From Rhodospirillaceae bacterium (GTDB lineage Bacteria > Pseudomonadota > Alphaproteobacteria > GCA-2731375): DNA of 33,319 bases. Of the stretch, positions 6,679-15,629 are shown piece by piece. Each line of letters opens with the position of its first letter. The stretch's first letter is position 1. The translations under genes were made by a program, and so were the position numbers. Where the stretch lies: positions 1-33,319 of the forward strand of contig JABJKS010000117.1 in assembly GCA_018660265.1 (NCBI GenBank). Direction: 5' to 3'. The notes beneath the pieces were generated by a model. It did no database searches. It was not told the origin of the DNA and was given only the letters and a program-made list of their open reading frames with translations.

Positions 6679-8274
6679 ATGCAGGACGCCGATATTCAAA
6701 GCTATGACTACATTGTCGTCGGGGCGGGTTCGGCGGGCGCTGTTGTGGCCAACCGTCTATCGGCGGACCCGAAAAATTCCGTGCTTGTCCTCGAAGCCGG
6801 CCCGGCCTCCAACCCCTGGTCCGCCTTCCCCATTGGCTATGCCAAACTGATTGAGAACCCCGCTGCCAACTGGTGCTATACGTCCGAGCCGGAGGCTTCC
6901 ACCAACGGACGCAGGATTGCGGTGCCCCGCGGGCGCCTGCTTGGCGGGTCCTCGGCCATCAACGGCCTGGTCTTTGTCCGTGGCCAGGCCCGGGATTACG
7001 ATACCTGGGCGCAGCTGGGCAACACGGGGTGGAGTTATGGGGATGTGCTGCCGTTTTTTAAACGGCTGGAAAGCTATGACGGCGGCGAGGATGAATTTCG
7101 CGGCCGGGACGGCCCCCTGCGCGTCACCAACCCGGATGAGACCGGGCCCCTTTACGATGCCCTGATCGCGGCTGCCGGACAGGTTGGCATACCCCACAAC
7201 CCCGATTACAACGGGGCCCGCCAGGAAGGCATCGCCATGAGCCAGGCGACCATCGCCAAGGGCCGGCGCATGAGCACGGCCCATTGCTATCTGGACCCGG
7301 TCCGCCGACGCCCGAACCTGCACATTGAAACCGATAGCTTAACGGGCTCCCTAGTGCTGGAGGGCAAACGCTGCACCGGCGTGCGCTATTCCGTGAAGGG
7401 CCAGGCGCGCGAGGCCCATGCCCGGGCAGAGGTGGTGATCAGCGCCGGTACCATCAATTCCCCGCAATTGCTGGAGCTGTCAGGCATCGGCCAGCCCGAA
7501 CGTCTGCGGGATCTGGGGATTGAAGTGCGCCACGCCTTGCCAGGCGTCGGTGAAAACCTGCGCGACCATTACGCCCCCCGGACCCGCTGGGCCATCGACA
7601 AGCCGGGCGTTACCTATAATGATATGGGCAGCGGCCTGGGCCTGGTGAAACAGGCCATGCGCTATTTGTTTTTGCGCAAAGGCATGCTGGGCATCCCCGC
7701 CGCCCCCATCCGCGCCTTCATCCACAGCCGCGAGGGGCTGGAGGCACCCGATAGCCTGCTTGGTATTGTGCCCATGCTGTACGAACCGGGTTTTAAGATG
7801 TCCAAGACACCCGGCATAACCTGTTATGCCCATCCCATGCGCCCGGACAGCACCGGCCATATCCACATAACCTCGCCCCATCCCGGCACCCCGCCGGCCA
7901 TCAACTTCAATTTTCTGTCTTCGCCCATGGATGGTGAGATTACCGTGCGTGCGATCCGCATCGTGCGCGCCATGATGACCGCACCCGCCATGGCCGCCCT
8001 GCAGACGCGAGAGCTGGCCCCCGGCCCGGCCCAGGGCACAGACGAAGAAATTCTGGATTGGGTCAGGCAGACGGCGGAGACGACCTATCATCCCGTGGGA
8101 ACCTGCAAAATGGGCAGCGACGCAAAGGCCGTGGTTGACCATCAACTGAAAGTGCACGGCGTGGAAGGCCTGCGGGTGGCCGATGCCTCAATCATGCCGA
8201 CGTTAATTTCCGGCAATACCAACGCCCCCGCCATCATGATCGGTGAAAAAGCCGCTGACATGGTGTTGAATTAA
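6679..8274 (+). CDS. GMC-family FAD-dependent oxidoreductase (choline/alcohol dehydrogenase-like)
   Basis: The N-terminus has YIVVGAGSAGAVVANRLS, the GxGxxG FAD-binding fold of glucose-methanol-choline oxidoreductases. PRGRLLGGSSAINGLVF follows as the first GMC signature, and AGTINSPQLLELSGIG is the second. HPVGTCKMG places the catalytic His at residue 471, with the partner Asn near 515 in GNTNAPA. Such enzymes oxidise an alcohol to an aldehyde and pass electrons to a quinone or oxygen. It resembles bacterial choline and aliphatic-alcohol dehydrogenases, but the substrate is not determinable. I choose ATG 6679 (531 residues), preceded by AGGTAGAGAG, over an upstream TTG at 6631. It converges on the Old Yellow Enzyme gene. 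Confidence 0.93.
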   Translation: MQDADIQSYDYIVVGAGSAGAVVANRLSADPKNSVLVLEAGPASNPWSAFPIGYAKLIENPAANWCYTSEPEASTNGRRIAVPRGRLLGGSSAINGLVFVRGQARDYDTWAQLGNTGWSYGDVLPFFKRLESYDGGEDEFRGRDGPLRVTNPDETGPLYDALIAAAGQVGIPHNPDYNGARQEGIAMSQATIAKGRRMSTAHCYLDPVRRRPNLHIETDSLTGSLVLEGKRCTGVRYSVKGQAREAHARAEVVISAGTINSPQLLELSGIGQPERLRDLGIEVRHALPGVGENLRDHYAPRTRWAIDKPGVTYNDMGSGLGLVKQAMRYLFLRKGMLGIPAAPIRAFIHSREGLEAPDSLLGIVPMLYEPGFKMSKTPGITCYAHPMRPDSTGHIHITSPHPGTPPAINFNFLSSPMDGEITVRAIRIVRAMMTAPAMAALQTRELAPGPAQGTDEEILDWVRQTAETTYHPVGTCKMGSDAKAVVDHQLKVHGVEGLRVADASIMPTLISGNTNAPAIMIGEKAADMVLN

Positions 8275-8317
8275 CGGGTGCTGAATTAGCGCACCTCGGC
8301 ATTAGTACATTGAGCGC

Positions 8318-9487
8318 TTATGCAGGACCTGCCGCTTTGGCAGCGGCGAGGGAGCGGGCGCGCTTTTCCAACCACCAGGCGTCATTCGGTCGCCAGAAAT
8401 GGTCGTAGGCTTCATCGCCCATAAGCGCCAGGCTGGACTGTAGCGGCCATTGCGGATTGAACAACGCTTCGCGCCCGATGGCGATCAGGTCCGCACGCCC
8501 GTCCTGCAGCACGCCTTCAGCAAATTCCGGCTCCATAATCAAACCGACGGTCATTGACTTTAGGTCCGTATTCCGCCGGATGCCCTCCGCGAAGGGAACC
8601 TGGAACCCTTGTTCTCTGGGCACGGTCACGGGCGTGGTGCGCTGTCCCAGACCGCGGGAGGAGCAATCGATGACATCGACGCCCAGGCGGCCCAGTTCCT
8701 GCGCCAGAATAATGCTATCTTCCATTGTCCAGCCGTCCGGTTCGTCGTCGATGCATGACAGGCGGTAAAAAAGTGGCTTATCATCGGGCCATTCGTCCCG
8801 CACAGCCGCCGCGATTTCAAGCGCCAGACGCATACGGCCTGCCAGATCACCGCCGTATCCGTCTGTGCGTTGATTGCTGATGGGCGACAGAAATGTGTGG
8901 ATCAAATAGCCGTGCGCGCCATGAATATCCAGGACTTCAAATCCGGCCTGGCGACAACGCCTTGCTGCCGCACCGTGCGCCGTCACAATTTCCGCAATCT
9001 CCGCCTCCGTCAGTTCGCGTGGCGTCGGCCAACCGGGGTTGGCCGGCAGGGGCGAGGGCGCAACCGTTTGCCATGGTGCCTCTCCCCTGGCTTCACGATC
9101 CTGGTCCGACAGGGGCATATAGCCCTGCCAGGGCCGTTGCACGGAGGCCTTGCGCCCGGCATGTAAAATCTGCGCGCCCGGCACGGCACCCAAGGCACGG
9201 ATATTATCTGCCAAGCGGGCCAGGGGCTCGACAAATTCGTCATGCCAAATGCCCAGGTCGCTGTAGGTCAAGCGGCCTTCGGGCGCAACGCACAGGGCTT
9301 CAGTGAATACCAATCCGGCCCCGCCCATGGCCATGCGGCCATAATGTACCGTGTGATAGTCAACCACTTTGCCGTCGGGACCGGCGGCATATTGCTGCAT
9401 CGGCGAGATTGCGATGCGGTTTTTCAGGCTCACATTACGCAAGGTCAACGGCGTAAATAGCAGCGGCGCGGGTACTTGCGCTGTCAT
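8318..9487 (-). CDS. Old Yellow Enzyme family NADH:flavin oxidoreductase (YqjM-like)
   Basis: OYE-family FMN enzymes reduce activated C=C bonds of enals, enones and nitro compounds with NAD(P)H. The protein starts LFTPLTLRNVSLKNRIAISPM, the usual beginning of the YqjM/xenobiotic-reductase branch. HAGRKAS is at about residue 125, and the substrate-binding pair is in DIHGAHGYLIHTFLSP, followed by RTDGYGG. IAIGREALFNPQWP near the C-terminus is the FMN phosphate site. I start it at 9487, giving 389 residues, because the extra 24 codons upstream do not match the family. GGAGG lies 11 bases before this ATG, slightly far. It is the last gene of a same-strand run, 78 bp after the nucleoside hydrolase. 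Confidence 0.92.
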   Translation of the reverse strand: MTAQVPAPLLFTPLTLRNVSLKNRIAISPMQQYAAGPDGKVVDYHTVHYGRMAMGGAGLVFTEALCVAPEGRLTYSDLGIWHDEFVEPLARLADNIRALGAVPGAQILHAGRKASVQRPWQGYMPLSDQDREARGEAPWQTVAPSPLPANPGWPTPRELTEAEIAEIVTAHGAAARRCRQAGFEVLDIHGAHGYLIHTFLSPISNQRTDGYGGDLAGRMRLALEIAAAVRDEWPDDKPLFYRLSCIDDEPDGWTMEDSIILAQELGRLGVDVIDCSSRGLGQRTTPVTVPREQGFQVPFAEGIRRNTDLKSMTVGLIMEPEFAEGVLQDGRADLIAIGREALFNPQWPLQSSLALMGDEAYDHFWRPNDAWWLEKRARSLAAAKAAGPA

Positions 9488-9565
9488 TTCAAAGGTAGCC
9501 TCCAAATGTACTTCGACAATTTCAAACTGATGCAGATGCCGTAAGGGCCTTTCTCTCACGCGGCA

Positions 9566-10498
9566 TTAACCTAAATTGGCTAATCGCCGCGTCAACAGAT
9601 CAAAAAAACCATCCGCGTCAACGTCGCCGATCACCATGGCATTTTTGTCTCGATCCGTGACGCCCCACCAATCCACCGCCGTGGCACCACGGGTCAGCGG
9701 CGAGGTGGTTTCGATTTCCACATTGCACATGCGGCCCTGAAACAAGTCAGGCTGCAACAGCCAGGCGATTGTCGTCGGGTCATGCAGGGGGCCGCCGTCC
9801 GTGCCGTATTTGTTCACGTCATAGCGTCTGTAAAACTCCAACATCTCAACCATGGCACGGGCGGCACGATTGTCGATGGCGCGAATGCGTTCAATGCGGG
9901 GCCGTGTGGTCAGCACTTTGTGGGTAACATCCAGGGGCATCATGACCATGGGCACGCCGGAGGCGAAAACCACGGCAGCGGCCTCCGGATCGGCATAGAT
10001 GTTGAACTCCGCCGACGGCGTGACGTTGCCTTGGGCGAAGTAGCCGCCACCCATCAACACGATCTGTTGCATCCGCCCGGCAATTTCAGGCTGCTTTTGC
10101 AGGGCCAGGGCAATGTTGGTCAGCGGCCCGATGGGGCATAATGTGACGCTTTCAGCGGCCTCTGTCATTAATGTACGAACGATGAAATCGACCGCGTGGC
10201 CGTCATGCAAAGAAAACGAAGGCTCAAACAATTCCGGGCCATCCAGGCCGCTTCTGCCATGGACATGTTCCGCCGTGACCTGACGGCCGTGCAATGGGCC
10301 GTCGGCACCGGCAAAAACTTTAACGTCCCGGCGACCGGACATCTCGCAGATGATACGCGCATTGCGCTCGGTCAACGCCAGCGGCACATTGCCGGCCACC
10401 GCCGTGATGCCCAGCAGTTCTATTTCCGGGCTGCCCAGCGCCAGCATGATCGCGGCGGCATCGTCCTGGCCAGGATCCGTATCAATGATGATTTTCAA
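9566..10498 (-). CDS. Inosine-uridine-preferring nucleoside hydrolase family protein
   Basis: The protein starts KIIIDTDPGQDDAAA. The Asp cluster (residues 6, 8, 12 and 13) is the calcium site of IU-nucleoside hydrolases, which split ribonucleosides to base and ribose. Later VLMGGG and AEFNIYADPEAA match the conserved ribose-contact regions, and the 310-residue length is typical. The start codon is TTG, fixed by the family's N-terminus; GGGGGTAAG lies upstream. Base specificity cannot be read. The gap to moaB is only 34 bp and contains a 14-bp tandem repeat. It may salvage nucleosides; the operon link with MoaB and OYE gives no obvious shared pathway. Confidence 0.93.
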   Translation of the reverse strand: MKIIIDTDPGQDDAAAIMLALGSPEIELLGITAVAGNVPLALTERNARIICEMSGRRDVKVFAGADGPLHGRQVTAEHVHGRSGLDGPELFEPSFSLHDGHAVDFIVRTLMTEAAESVTLCPIGPLTNIALALQKQPEIAGRMQQIVLMGGGYFAQGNVTPSAEFNIYADPEAAAVVFASGVPMVMMPLDVTHKVLTTRPRIERIRAIDNRAARAMVEMLEFYRRYDVNKYGTDGGPLHDPTTIAWLLQPDLFQGRMCNVEIETTSPLTRGATAVDWWGVTDRDKNAMVIGDVDADGFFDLLTRRLANLG

Positions 10499-10502
10499 CG
10501 AC

Positions 10503-10530
10503 GCTTACCCCCGTTCGCTTACCCGCGTTC
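10503..10530. repeat. Tandem 14-bp direct repeat between moaB and the nucleoside hydrolase
   Basis: GCTTACCCCCGTTC is followed at once by GCTTACCCGCGTTC, differing at one base. The pair fills nearly all of the short intergenic space and doubles the G-rich stretch that precedes the hydrolase start on the minus strand. It looks like a recent local duplication. Confidence 0.7.
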
Positions 10531-10532
10531 GC

Positions 10533-11066
10533 CTATAGGTGCTCCAACAAGCGGGGCATCAGCTCAGCAAAATTACAGGGGCGGAAACGGATATCCAGCT
10601 GATCCTTGAGGATATGATCCCAACCATCCCGACAGGCCCCCGGTGAGCCCGGCAAGGCAAATAGATAGGTCCCCCCTGCCACACCGGCGGTGGCGCGGGA
10701 TTGAATGGTCGAGGTGCCGATGAACTTGAAACTGATCTGTCGGAAGACCTCGCCAAAGCCCGCGATCTCCTTCTCGTAGACGCCTGCAAAAGCCTCCGGC
10801 GTGACGTCCCGGCCCGTGACCCCGGTTCCCCCTGTGGAGATTACCGTTTCAACGCCTGCATCGGCGATCCAGGCCTTCAGCTGGGCGGTGATCGCGGGCA
10901 CGTCGTCCTTGACGATGGCGCGGTCGGCCAGGTTATGGCCATATGCCGTCAATCGCTCTACCAGAATATCGCCGGATTTATCATCTTCCAGGGTGCGGCT
11001 GTCAGAGACCGTCAGGATGGCGATGTTGATGGGCTTAAAGTCGAGGTTTTCGTCAATTCCGGGCAT
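10533..11066 (-). CDS. moaB: Molybdenum cofactor biosynthesis protein MoaB
   Basis: MoaB/MogA-fold proteins bind molybdopterin and, in MogA-like members, adenylate it before molybdenum insertion. The protein begins PINIAILTVSDSRTLEDDKSG about 12 residues in and carries STGGTGVTGRDVTPEA and LPGSPGACRDGWDHIL, both highly characteristic. I start it at 11066 (177 residues, the normal MoaB length). Thirty-four extra upstream codons would lie in the lytic transglycosylase gene and match nothing. The ATG overlaps the end of that gene by 14 bp, implying cotranslation. No other molybdopterin genes are in the window, but this position beside the transglycosylase recurs in alphaproteobacteria. Confidence 0.94.
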   Translation of the reverse strand: MPGIDENLDFKPINIAILTVSDSRTLEDDKSGDILVERLTAYGHNLADRAIVKDDVPAITAQLKAWIADAGVETVISTGGTGVTGRDVTPEAFAGVYEKEIAGFGEVFRQISFKFIGTSTIQSRATAGVAGGTYLFALPGSPGACRDGWDHILKDQLDIRFRPCNFAELMPRLLEHL

Positions 11067-12924
11067 TGCGCGCGACTGCTTTCGTTGCTTTGTCCAAATG
11101 GAAATAGATCGGCCAGTGACCGGACGCCACGGCATCCAGGGACGGGCTGTCTTGTGAGAAACGTTCACGATAGATCCAGAAATTCGTCAGCACCCGTTCC
11201 ACAAACAGGCGGGTCTCCCGCCAGGGGATGCTTTCCACGAACATCAATGGATCGTCGCCAAACTTGGCTTTGCGCAGCCACTTGCTCAGATTACCAGGAC
11301 CCGCATTGTAGGCAACTGCGAGGTGGAACAAATCACCTTTGACCAGACTGTCACCCAGCAGATAGCCGATGTATTTTTGCCCCAGCTCCAAATTGTATTC
11401 CGGATCATACAGCTTCGACTTATTGCTTCGGCGCAGGCTACGGTCGTTGGCCATATATGATGCGGTGCGCGGCATCAACTGCATCAGGCCGCGGGCACCA
11501 ACGGGGCTTTTTGCCCGTGCGTTGAAACCGGATTCCTGACGCATAAATGCGAACATCAGGGCCCGGTCCATGGCAAAGCCTTTGGCTGGTCGCCACGACG
11601 GTGCGGGGAACAGGGCCCGGTCAAAGGGCCGGTCATCATCGCCACGCACCCCCTTGGCCATGCGCAACTGGGTGGCGGGCAGGTCCAGTTTATGGGCCAG
11701 GGCCAACAACGCCGGGCCGCTGAGATGATTGGCATCATAATAACTACGGCGCAATTCCCGCTCGGCCATATGGCGCTGTCCCATCTGGGCCAGGGCGATG
11801 GCACGGCGGGCACCGGGAATATTGTCCACCAGGGCCCGCCCATCCATAGTCAGTGGCGGGGCTGTCCATTGCAGATCCAGTTCCACACCCAATTGCCGGG
11901 CCGCGATCAAGCCATGAAAGGTACGCGGATAACCGGCTGCAATTTGCAGCATGGGATTGACCCGGTTCGGCTGCCGGTTCACCAAATAGGCCCGTGCGGC
12001 CCAAAAAGCACCCGCCGCCCGGTTCCAATCATCGGCGACCCCGGAACCTGCCAGGGCCGCAAAATGCCCGGCCGCCAGAACAGTCTTTTGCAAACGCCAC
12101 GCTGACAGACCAGCGATCCAATCTGCGGTCGATACGCGTTTGCGGGATCTTTCCGCCGCCGGGCTGGCCAGGGCCAGGGCTTTTGCTGCATTGCCGCGAT
12201 AAAACCATCCCGCCGCGACCCGGGTCAGCAAGGCATCCCGTTCCACGGTATCGAGTAATTTTCGAACATCCCTGCGGGCCAGGTATGTCTCAGACGCAGT
12301 GAGAATTTCATGCCGGACGTTGCGGCGAATTTTAGCGGAAATATTTCTGACCTGACGGCGCTGCGCCGCGGTTCGCTTTCGCGGCGACCGGTAGGCCGGA
12401 TCCGGTGCCAATTCCGCATAGCCCCGCGCCGTCGCCGGGCCGATGGGACGCTGTGGCAGCCGATAGTTTTTCGGTCGTCGCCGCATAGCCAATTTGTAAA
12501 TCGCCGAAGCACCAGGGTGATCGGCATATTTCGCCAGCCAGCCCTTCAGTTCCCGATAGCGGGAGCGGTATTTCCTTGGGTGCATATATCGTTGATACAG
12601 CACATGACCCAGCAACAGATCATCATCAAGCTGGCGGATCAGGCGATCCGCAGCCTTCCATTTGCCAACCTTTTGCAGGGTGAAAATGCGCTGATAGCGG
12701 CGAACATCCTCCGCGCCCAGCATTTGCGGCAAACCAAGGTCTTTGGATGAAACCGGCGCAGCGGGGGGGGTAATTGTTTGGTTGGCCAAACTTGTCGTCG
12801 GGGCGGCAACGGATAGCATCAGGGCAACGGCTGCAATCCACCCCAAGGCATGATCGCGCCAAAACGAACGCGCCCCGATAGGCCCGTTCCCGGGCCGCAT
12901 TGTATGTTTCAAATCTTCCGGCAT
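11053..12924 (-). CDS. Soluble lytic murein transglycosylase (Slt70-like, GH23)
   Basis: This periplasmic enzyme cleaves the MurNAc-GlcNAc bond of peptidoglycan, forming 1,6-anhydro ends. The 623-residue protein has a basic N-terminus and a hydrophobic signal segment at about 29-47 ending near SLA. A long helical, repeat-like region follows, typical of the Slt superhelical ring. The catalytic SLT domain is near the C-terminus: MRQESGFNARAKSPVGARG puts the catalytic Glu at 464, with GLMQLMPRTA and AVAYNAGPGN behind it. A second ATG at 12900 would shorten the leader by eight residues; neither start has a clear ribosome site. It overlaps moaB by 14 bp and follows the UDG gene at about 100 bp. 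Confidence 0.94.
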   Translation of the reverse strand: MPEDLKHTMRPGNGPIGARSFWRDHALGWIAAVALMLSVAAPTTSLANQTITPPAAPVSSKDLGLPQMLGAEDVRRYQRIFTLQKVGKWKAADRLIRQLDDDLLLGHVLYQRYMHPRKYRSRYRELKGWLAKYADHPGASAIYKLAMRRRPKNYRLPQRPIGPATARGYAELAPDPAYRSPRKRTAAQRRQVRNISAKIRRNVRHEILTASETYLARRDVRKLLDTVERDALLTRVAAGWFYRGNAAKALALASPAAERSRKRVSTADWIAGLSAWRLQKTVLAAGHFAALAGSGVADDWNRAAGAFWAARAYLVNRQPNRVNPMLQIAAGYPRTFHGLIAARQLGVELDLQWTAPPLTMDGRALVDNIPGARRAIALAQMGQRHMAERELRRSYYDANHLSGPALLALAHKLDLPATQLRMAKGVRGDDDRPFDRALFPAPSWRPAKGFAMDRALMFAFMRQESGFNARAKSPVGARGLMQLMPRTASYMANDRSLRRSNKSKLYDPEYNLELGQKYIGYLLGDSLVKGDLFHLAVAYNAGPGNLSKWLRKAKFGDDPLMFVESIPWRETRLFVERVLTNFWIYRERFSQDSPSLDAVASGHWPIYFHLDKATKAVARNARN

Positions 12925-12983
12925 AGGTTATCTAAATACCCCATTGGAAAGAGTCCGGCAACACAGCCGTTCCATGCAAAACA

Positions 12984-13024
12984 CCATATTTAGTAGTTAT
13001 GATAATTTTAAACGCTAAATATGG
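12984..13024. terminator. Perfect 10-bp inverted repeat after the UDG gene
   Basis: CCATATTTAG at 12984-12993 and CTAAATATGG at 13015-13024 are exact inverted copies around a 21-base AT-rich loop. On the minus strand it starts 3 bases after the UDG stop and is followed by TGTTTTG, so a weak terminator is likely. It also lies 60-100 bp before the transglycosylase start and could be an operator. Confidence 0.45.
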
Positions 13025-13027
13025 CCG

Positions 13028-13843
13028 TCAAGATATATCTTGTAGCCTGGCCTTGATGGCCAGAAGGTCGATCCAGGCCTGCCGTTTCAAAGCCGGCTGT
13101 CGTAAAAGATAGGCCGGGTGGAATATTGGCATGGCTGGAATGGCGCTGCCGCCGTCCACCATATAGTCGAACCATCGCCCCCGCATACGGGTGATGCCGT
13201 CGTTACGATCCAACAATGTGGTAGCCGCTGTGCCGCCGACAAAAACCAGCAGATCGGGCGCGACCAGTTCAATATGCCGGCGGATAAACGGCAGGCACAT
13301 TGTGGTTTCTTCCGCCGTCGGCTTACGATTACCCGGCGGCCGCCAGGCCAGCATGTTGGTGATATAGACATTGTCCCGGTCCAGCCCGATGGAGGCCAGC
13401 ATGCGGTCCAGTAATTGGCCGGACACGCCCACAAAGGGCTGACCCTGGCGGTCTTCGTCCGCGCCGGGAGCTTCCCCAACCAACATCAACTTGGCCGCAG
13501 CGTTGCCGGCACCAAATACGGTATTGGTCGCGGTCCTGCGCAATGGGCACAGATCAAACCCTGCCATGACGTCTTGCAAGGCAGCCAGATCGGCAGCACC
13601 GGCAGCCAGGGCCCTGGCAGAGGTCTCCGCCTCCGTCTGTGCCACTTTCCGTGGCGCGGCAGCTTTCGACGATGATGCCGATGTCTGTCGGCGCGGCGCT
13701 TGTGGTGCCGGTGCTTGTGTGACCGCCGCCTGCGTGGCCTTGCTTTCCGTATAGCGATCAACGGGCATGGTGCCAATAACCTCGTCCACGCCGGCATCGA
13801 CATAGAAGTTCAGCGCGGCAAGACAATTAGCTGTATGTTCCAT
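13028..13843 (-). CDS. Family-4-like uracil-DNA glycosylase, cluster cysteines incomplete
   Basis: The enzyme removes uracil from DNA in base excision repair. GEAPGADED at residues 123-131, [28 protein letters not shown] and HPAYLLR at 242-248 match the family 4 UDG active site. Thermostable family 4 enzymes carry four Cys binding a [4Fe-4S] cluster. Here only C99 and C183 remain, with F96 and W167 where the other two are expected. I believe alphaproteobacterial homologues share this. The first ~85 residues are a low-complexity Ala/Gln/Pro/Ser linker. I start at 13843 ([14 protein letters not shown], 271 residues); a longer form to 13918 is possible. No good ribosome site is visible. It is divergent from ETF-QO. 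Confidence 0.88.
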   Translation of the reverse strand: MEHTANCLAALNFYVDAGVDEVIGTMPVDRYTESKATQAAVTQAPAPQAPRRQTSASSSKAAAPRKVAQTEAETSARALAAGAADLAALQDVMAGFDLCPLRRTATNTVFGAGNAAAKLMLVGEAPGADEDRQGQPFVGVSGQLLDRMLASIGLDRDNVYITNMLAWRPPGNRKPTAEETTMCLPFIRRHIELVAPDLLVFVGGTAATTLLDRNDGITRMRGRWFDYMVDGGSAIPAMPIFHPAYLLRQPALKRQAWIDLLAIKARLQDIS

Positions 13844-13951
13844 AGAGGCAAGTTTAACACAGCTTCGCGAATGCCACCATTGACCCGACACGGTATTCGG
13901 CGGCATAACGGACGACAAATATAGGTTAGTTCGGTTATAGGAAAAGGTGCC

Positions 13952-15628
13952 ATGGAGCTTGAATCTGAACGTGAATCGATGGAAGTGGATGTGCTGATTG
14001 TTGGCGCCGGACCGGCGGGACTATCAGCAGCCATCCGTTTGATGCAGATGGCAGAGGCGGCGGGCACCGAACTATCGGTTTGCGTCCTGGAAAAAGGTTC
14101 AGAAGTTGGTGCGCATATCCTCTCTGGTGCGGTCATGGAACCGCGCGGCATGGATGAGCTGTTTCCAGATTGGGCCGAGCGCGGCGCGCCCCTGAACGTT
14201 CCCGTGACCAAAGAAAAGCTGATGTTTCTGACTGCGGTTAATTCTATTCCACTACCGAATTTCATGCTGCCCAAGGCAACCCATAACCACGGCAACTACA
14301 TCATTTCACTAGGCAACGTCGCCCGCTGGATGGCAGAGCAGGCAGAGGCCATGGGCGTGGAGATTTTCCCGGGCTTTGCCGCATCCGAGTTACTGTTTCA
14401 CGATGATGGCCGGGTCAAGGGCGTGGTTACCGGGATCATGGGCATCAACGCCGAGGGCGAACAGAAACCCGCGTTTGAGCCAGGCATGGAACTGCATGCG
14501 AAATACACGCTGATGGGCGAAGGCTGTCGGGGTTCGCTGTCCCAGCAACTGCTGGAGCGTTTCGATCTGGCCAAGGATTGCCAACCGCAAACCTATGGCA
14601 TCGGGCTCAAGGAACTGTGGGAAGTACCTGACGAGGTCCACCAGGAAGGCCTTGTGGTACACACCGCCGGCTGGCCCATGGACAATGCCACTTATGGCGG
14701 CTCGTTCCTCTATCATCTGGACAACAATCAGGTCGCCGTCGGCTTTGTCATCGCCTTGGACTATCAAAACCCCTATCTGTCGCCGTTCGATGAATTTCAG
14801 CGCTACAAGACCCACCCGGACATCGCCTGTCACCTGGAGGGGGGCAAGCGAATTTCCTATGGTGCCCGGGCCATCAACGAAGGCGGCCTGCAATCCATAC
14901 CCAATCTGATTTTCCCCGGCGGTGCCCTGATGGGCTGCAGCGCGGGTTTTGTCAATGTGCCCAAGATCAAAGGCAGCCACAATGCCATCAAGACCGGCAT
15001 GCTGGCAGCCGAGGCGGCATTCGCGGCAATCCAGGCAGCTAATGAGGCCGGCCAGGAAATGCCCGCCGCTTTGTTGGAGGACTATCCCGTATCCGTGCGG
15101 GAATCCTGGGTCTGGAAGGAAATGACCGCGGCCCGGAACTTCCGCCCTGCCTTTGCCAAATGGGGACTGATCGGCGGCACTTTATACAATGGTTTTGATC
15201 AATTCCTGGGCGGCAATGTAGGCTGGACTTTGTCTCACCCGCATGCGGATTACGAGGGCCTGAAGCCGAAAGATCAGTGCAAGGAAATTGATTACCCAAA
15301 ACCTGACGGCGTATTCAGCTTCGACAAACCTTCATCGGTCTTCATATCCAACACAAACCACGAAGAAGATCAGCCGGTTCATTTGAAACTGACTGACCCG
15401 AACGTGCCCGTCGATCATAACCTGGCTCTCTATGATGCGCCTGAACAACGCTATTGCCCGGCCGGGGTCTACGAAATTTTGACCGATGATGATGGCAGCA
15501 ATCCACGACTGCAAATCAATGGGCAGAATTGCCTTCATTGCAAAACCTGTGACATCAAAGATCCGACGCAGAATATTACCTGGACAGTACCGGAGGGAAC
15601 GGGTGGCCCGAATTATCCCAATATGTAA
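13952..15628 (+). CDS. Electron-transfer flavoprotein:ubiquinone oxidoreductase
   Basis: ETF-QO is a membrane-associated enzyme that takes electrons from ETF, reduced by acyl-CoA and amino-acid dehydrogenases, and passes them to ubiquinone. The 558-residue protein has the FAD site [17 protein letters not shown] at about residue 14 and [15 protein letters not shown] after it. The [4Fe-4S] ligands are C502 and the CLHCKTC block (C527, C530, C533), followed by the family ending PNYPNM. AAGG precedes the ATG. It is the first gene of a plus-strand group: the TPR lipoprotein begins one base after its stop. It fits the acyl-CoA oxidation genes elsewhere in the window, for which it would be the common electron exit. 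Confidence 0.97.
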   Translation: MELESERESMEVDVLIVGAGPAGLSAAIRLMQMAEAAGTELSVCVLEKGSEVGAHILSGAVMEPRGMDELFPDWAERGAPLNVPVTKEKLMFLTAVNSIPLPNFMLPKATHNHGNYIISLGNVARWMAEQAEAMGVEIFPGFAASELLFHDDGRVKGVVTGIMGINAEGEQKPAFEPGMELHAKYTLMGEGCRGSLSQQLLERFDLAKDCQPQTYGIGLKELWEVPDEVHQEGLVVHTAGWPMDNATYGGSFLYHLDNNQVAVGFVIALDYQNPYLSPFDEFQRYKTHPDIACHLEGGKRISYGARAINEGGLQSIPNLIFPGGALMGCSAGFVNVPKIKGSHNAIKTGMLAAEAAFAAIQAANEAGQEMPAALLEDYPVSVRESWVWKEMTAARNFRPAFAKWGLIGGTLYNGFDQFLGGNVGWTLSHPHADYEGLKPKDQCKEIDYPKPDGVFSFDKPSSVFISNTNHEEDQPVHLKLTDPNVPVDHNLALYDAPEQRYCPAGVYEILTDDDGSNPRLQINGQNCLHCKTCDIKDPTQNITWTVPEGTGGPNYPNM

Positions 15629-15629
15629 C

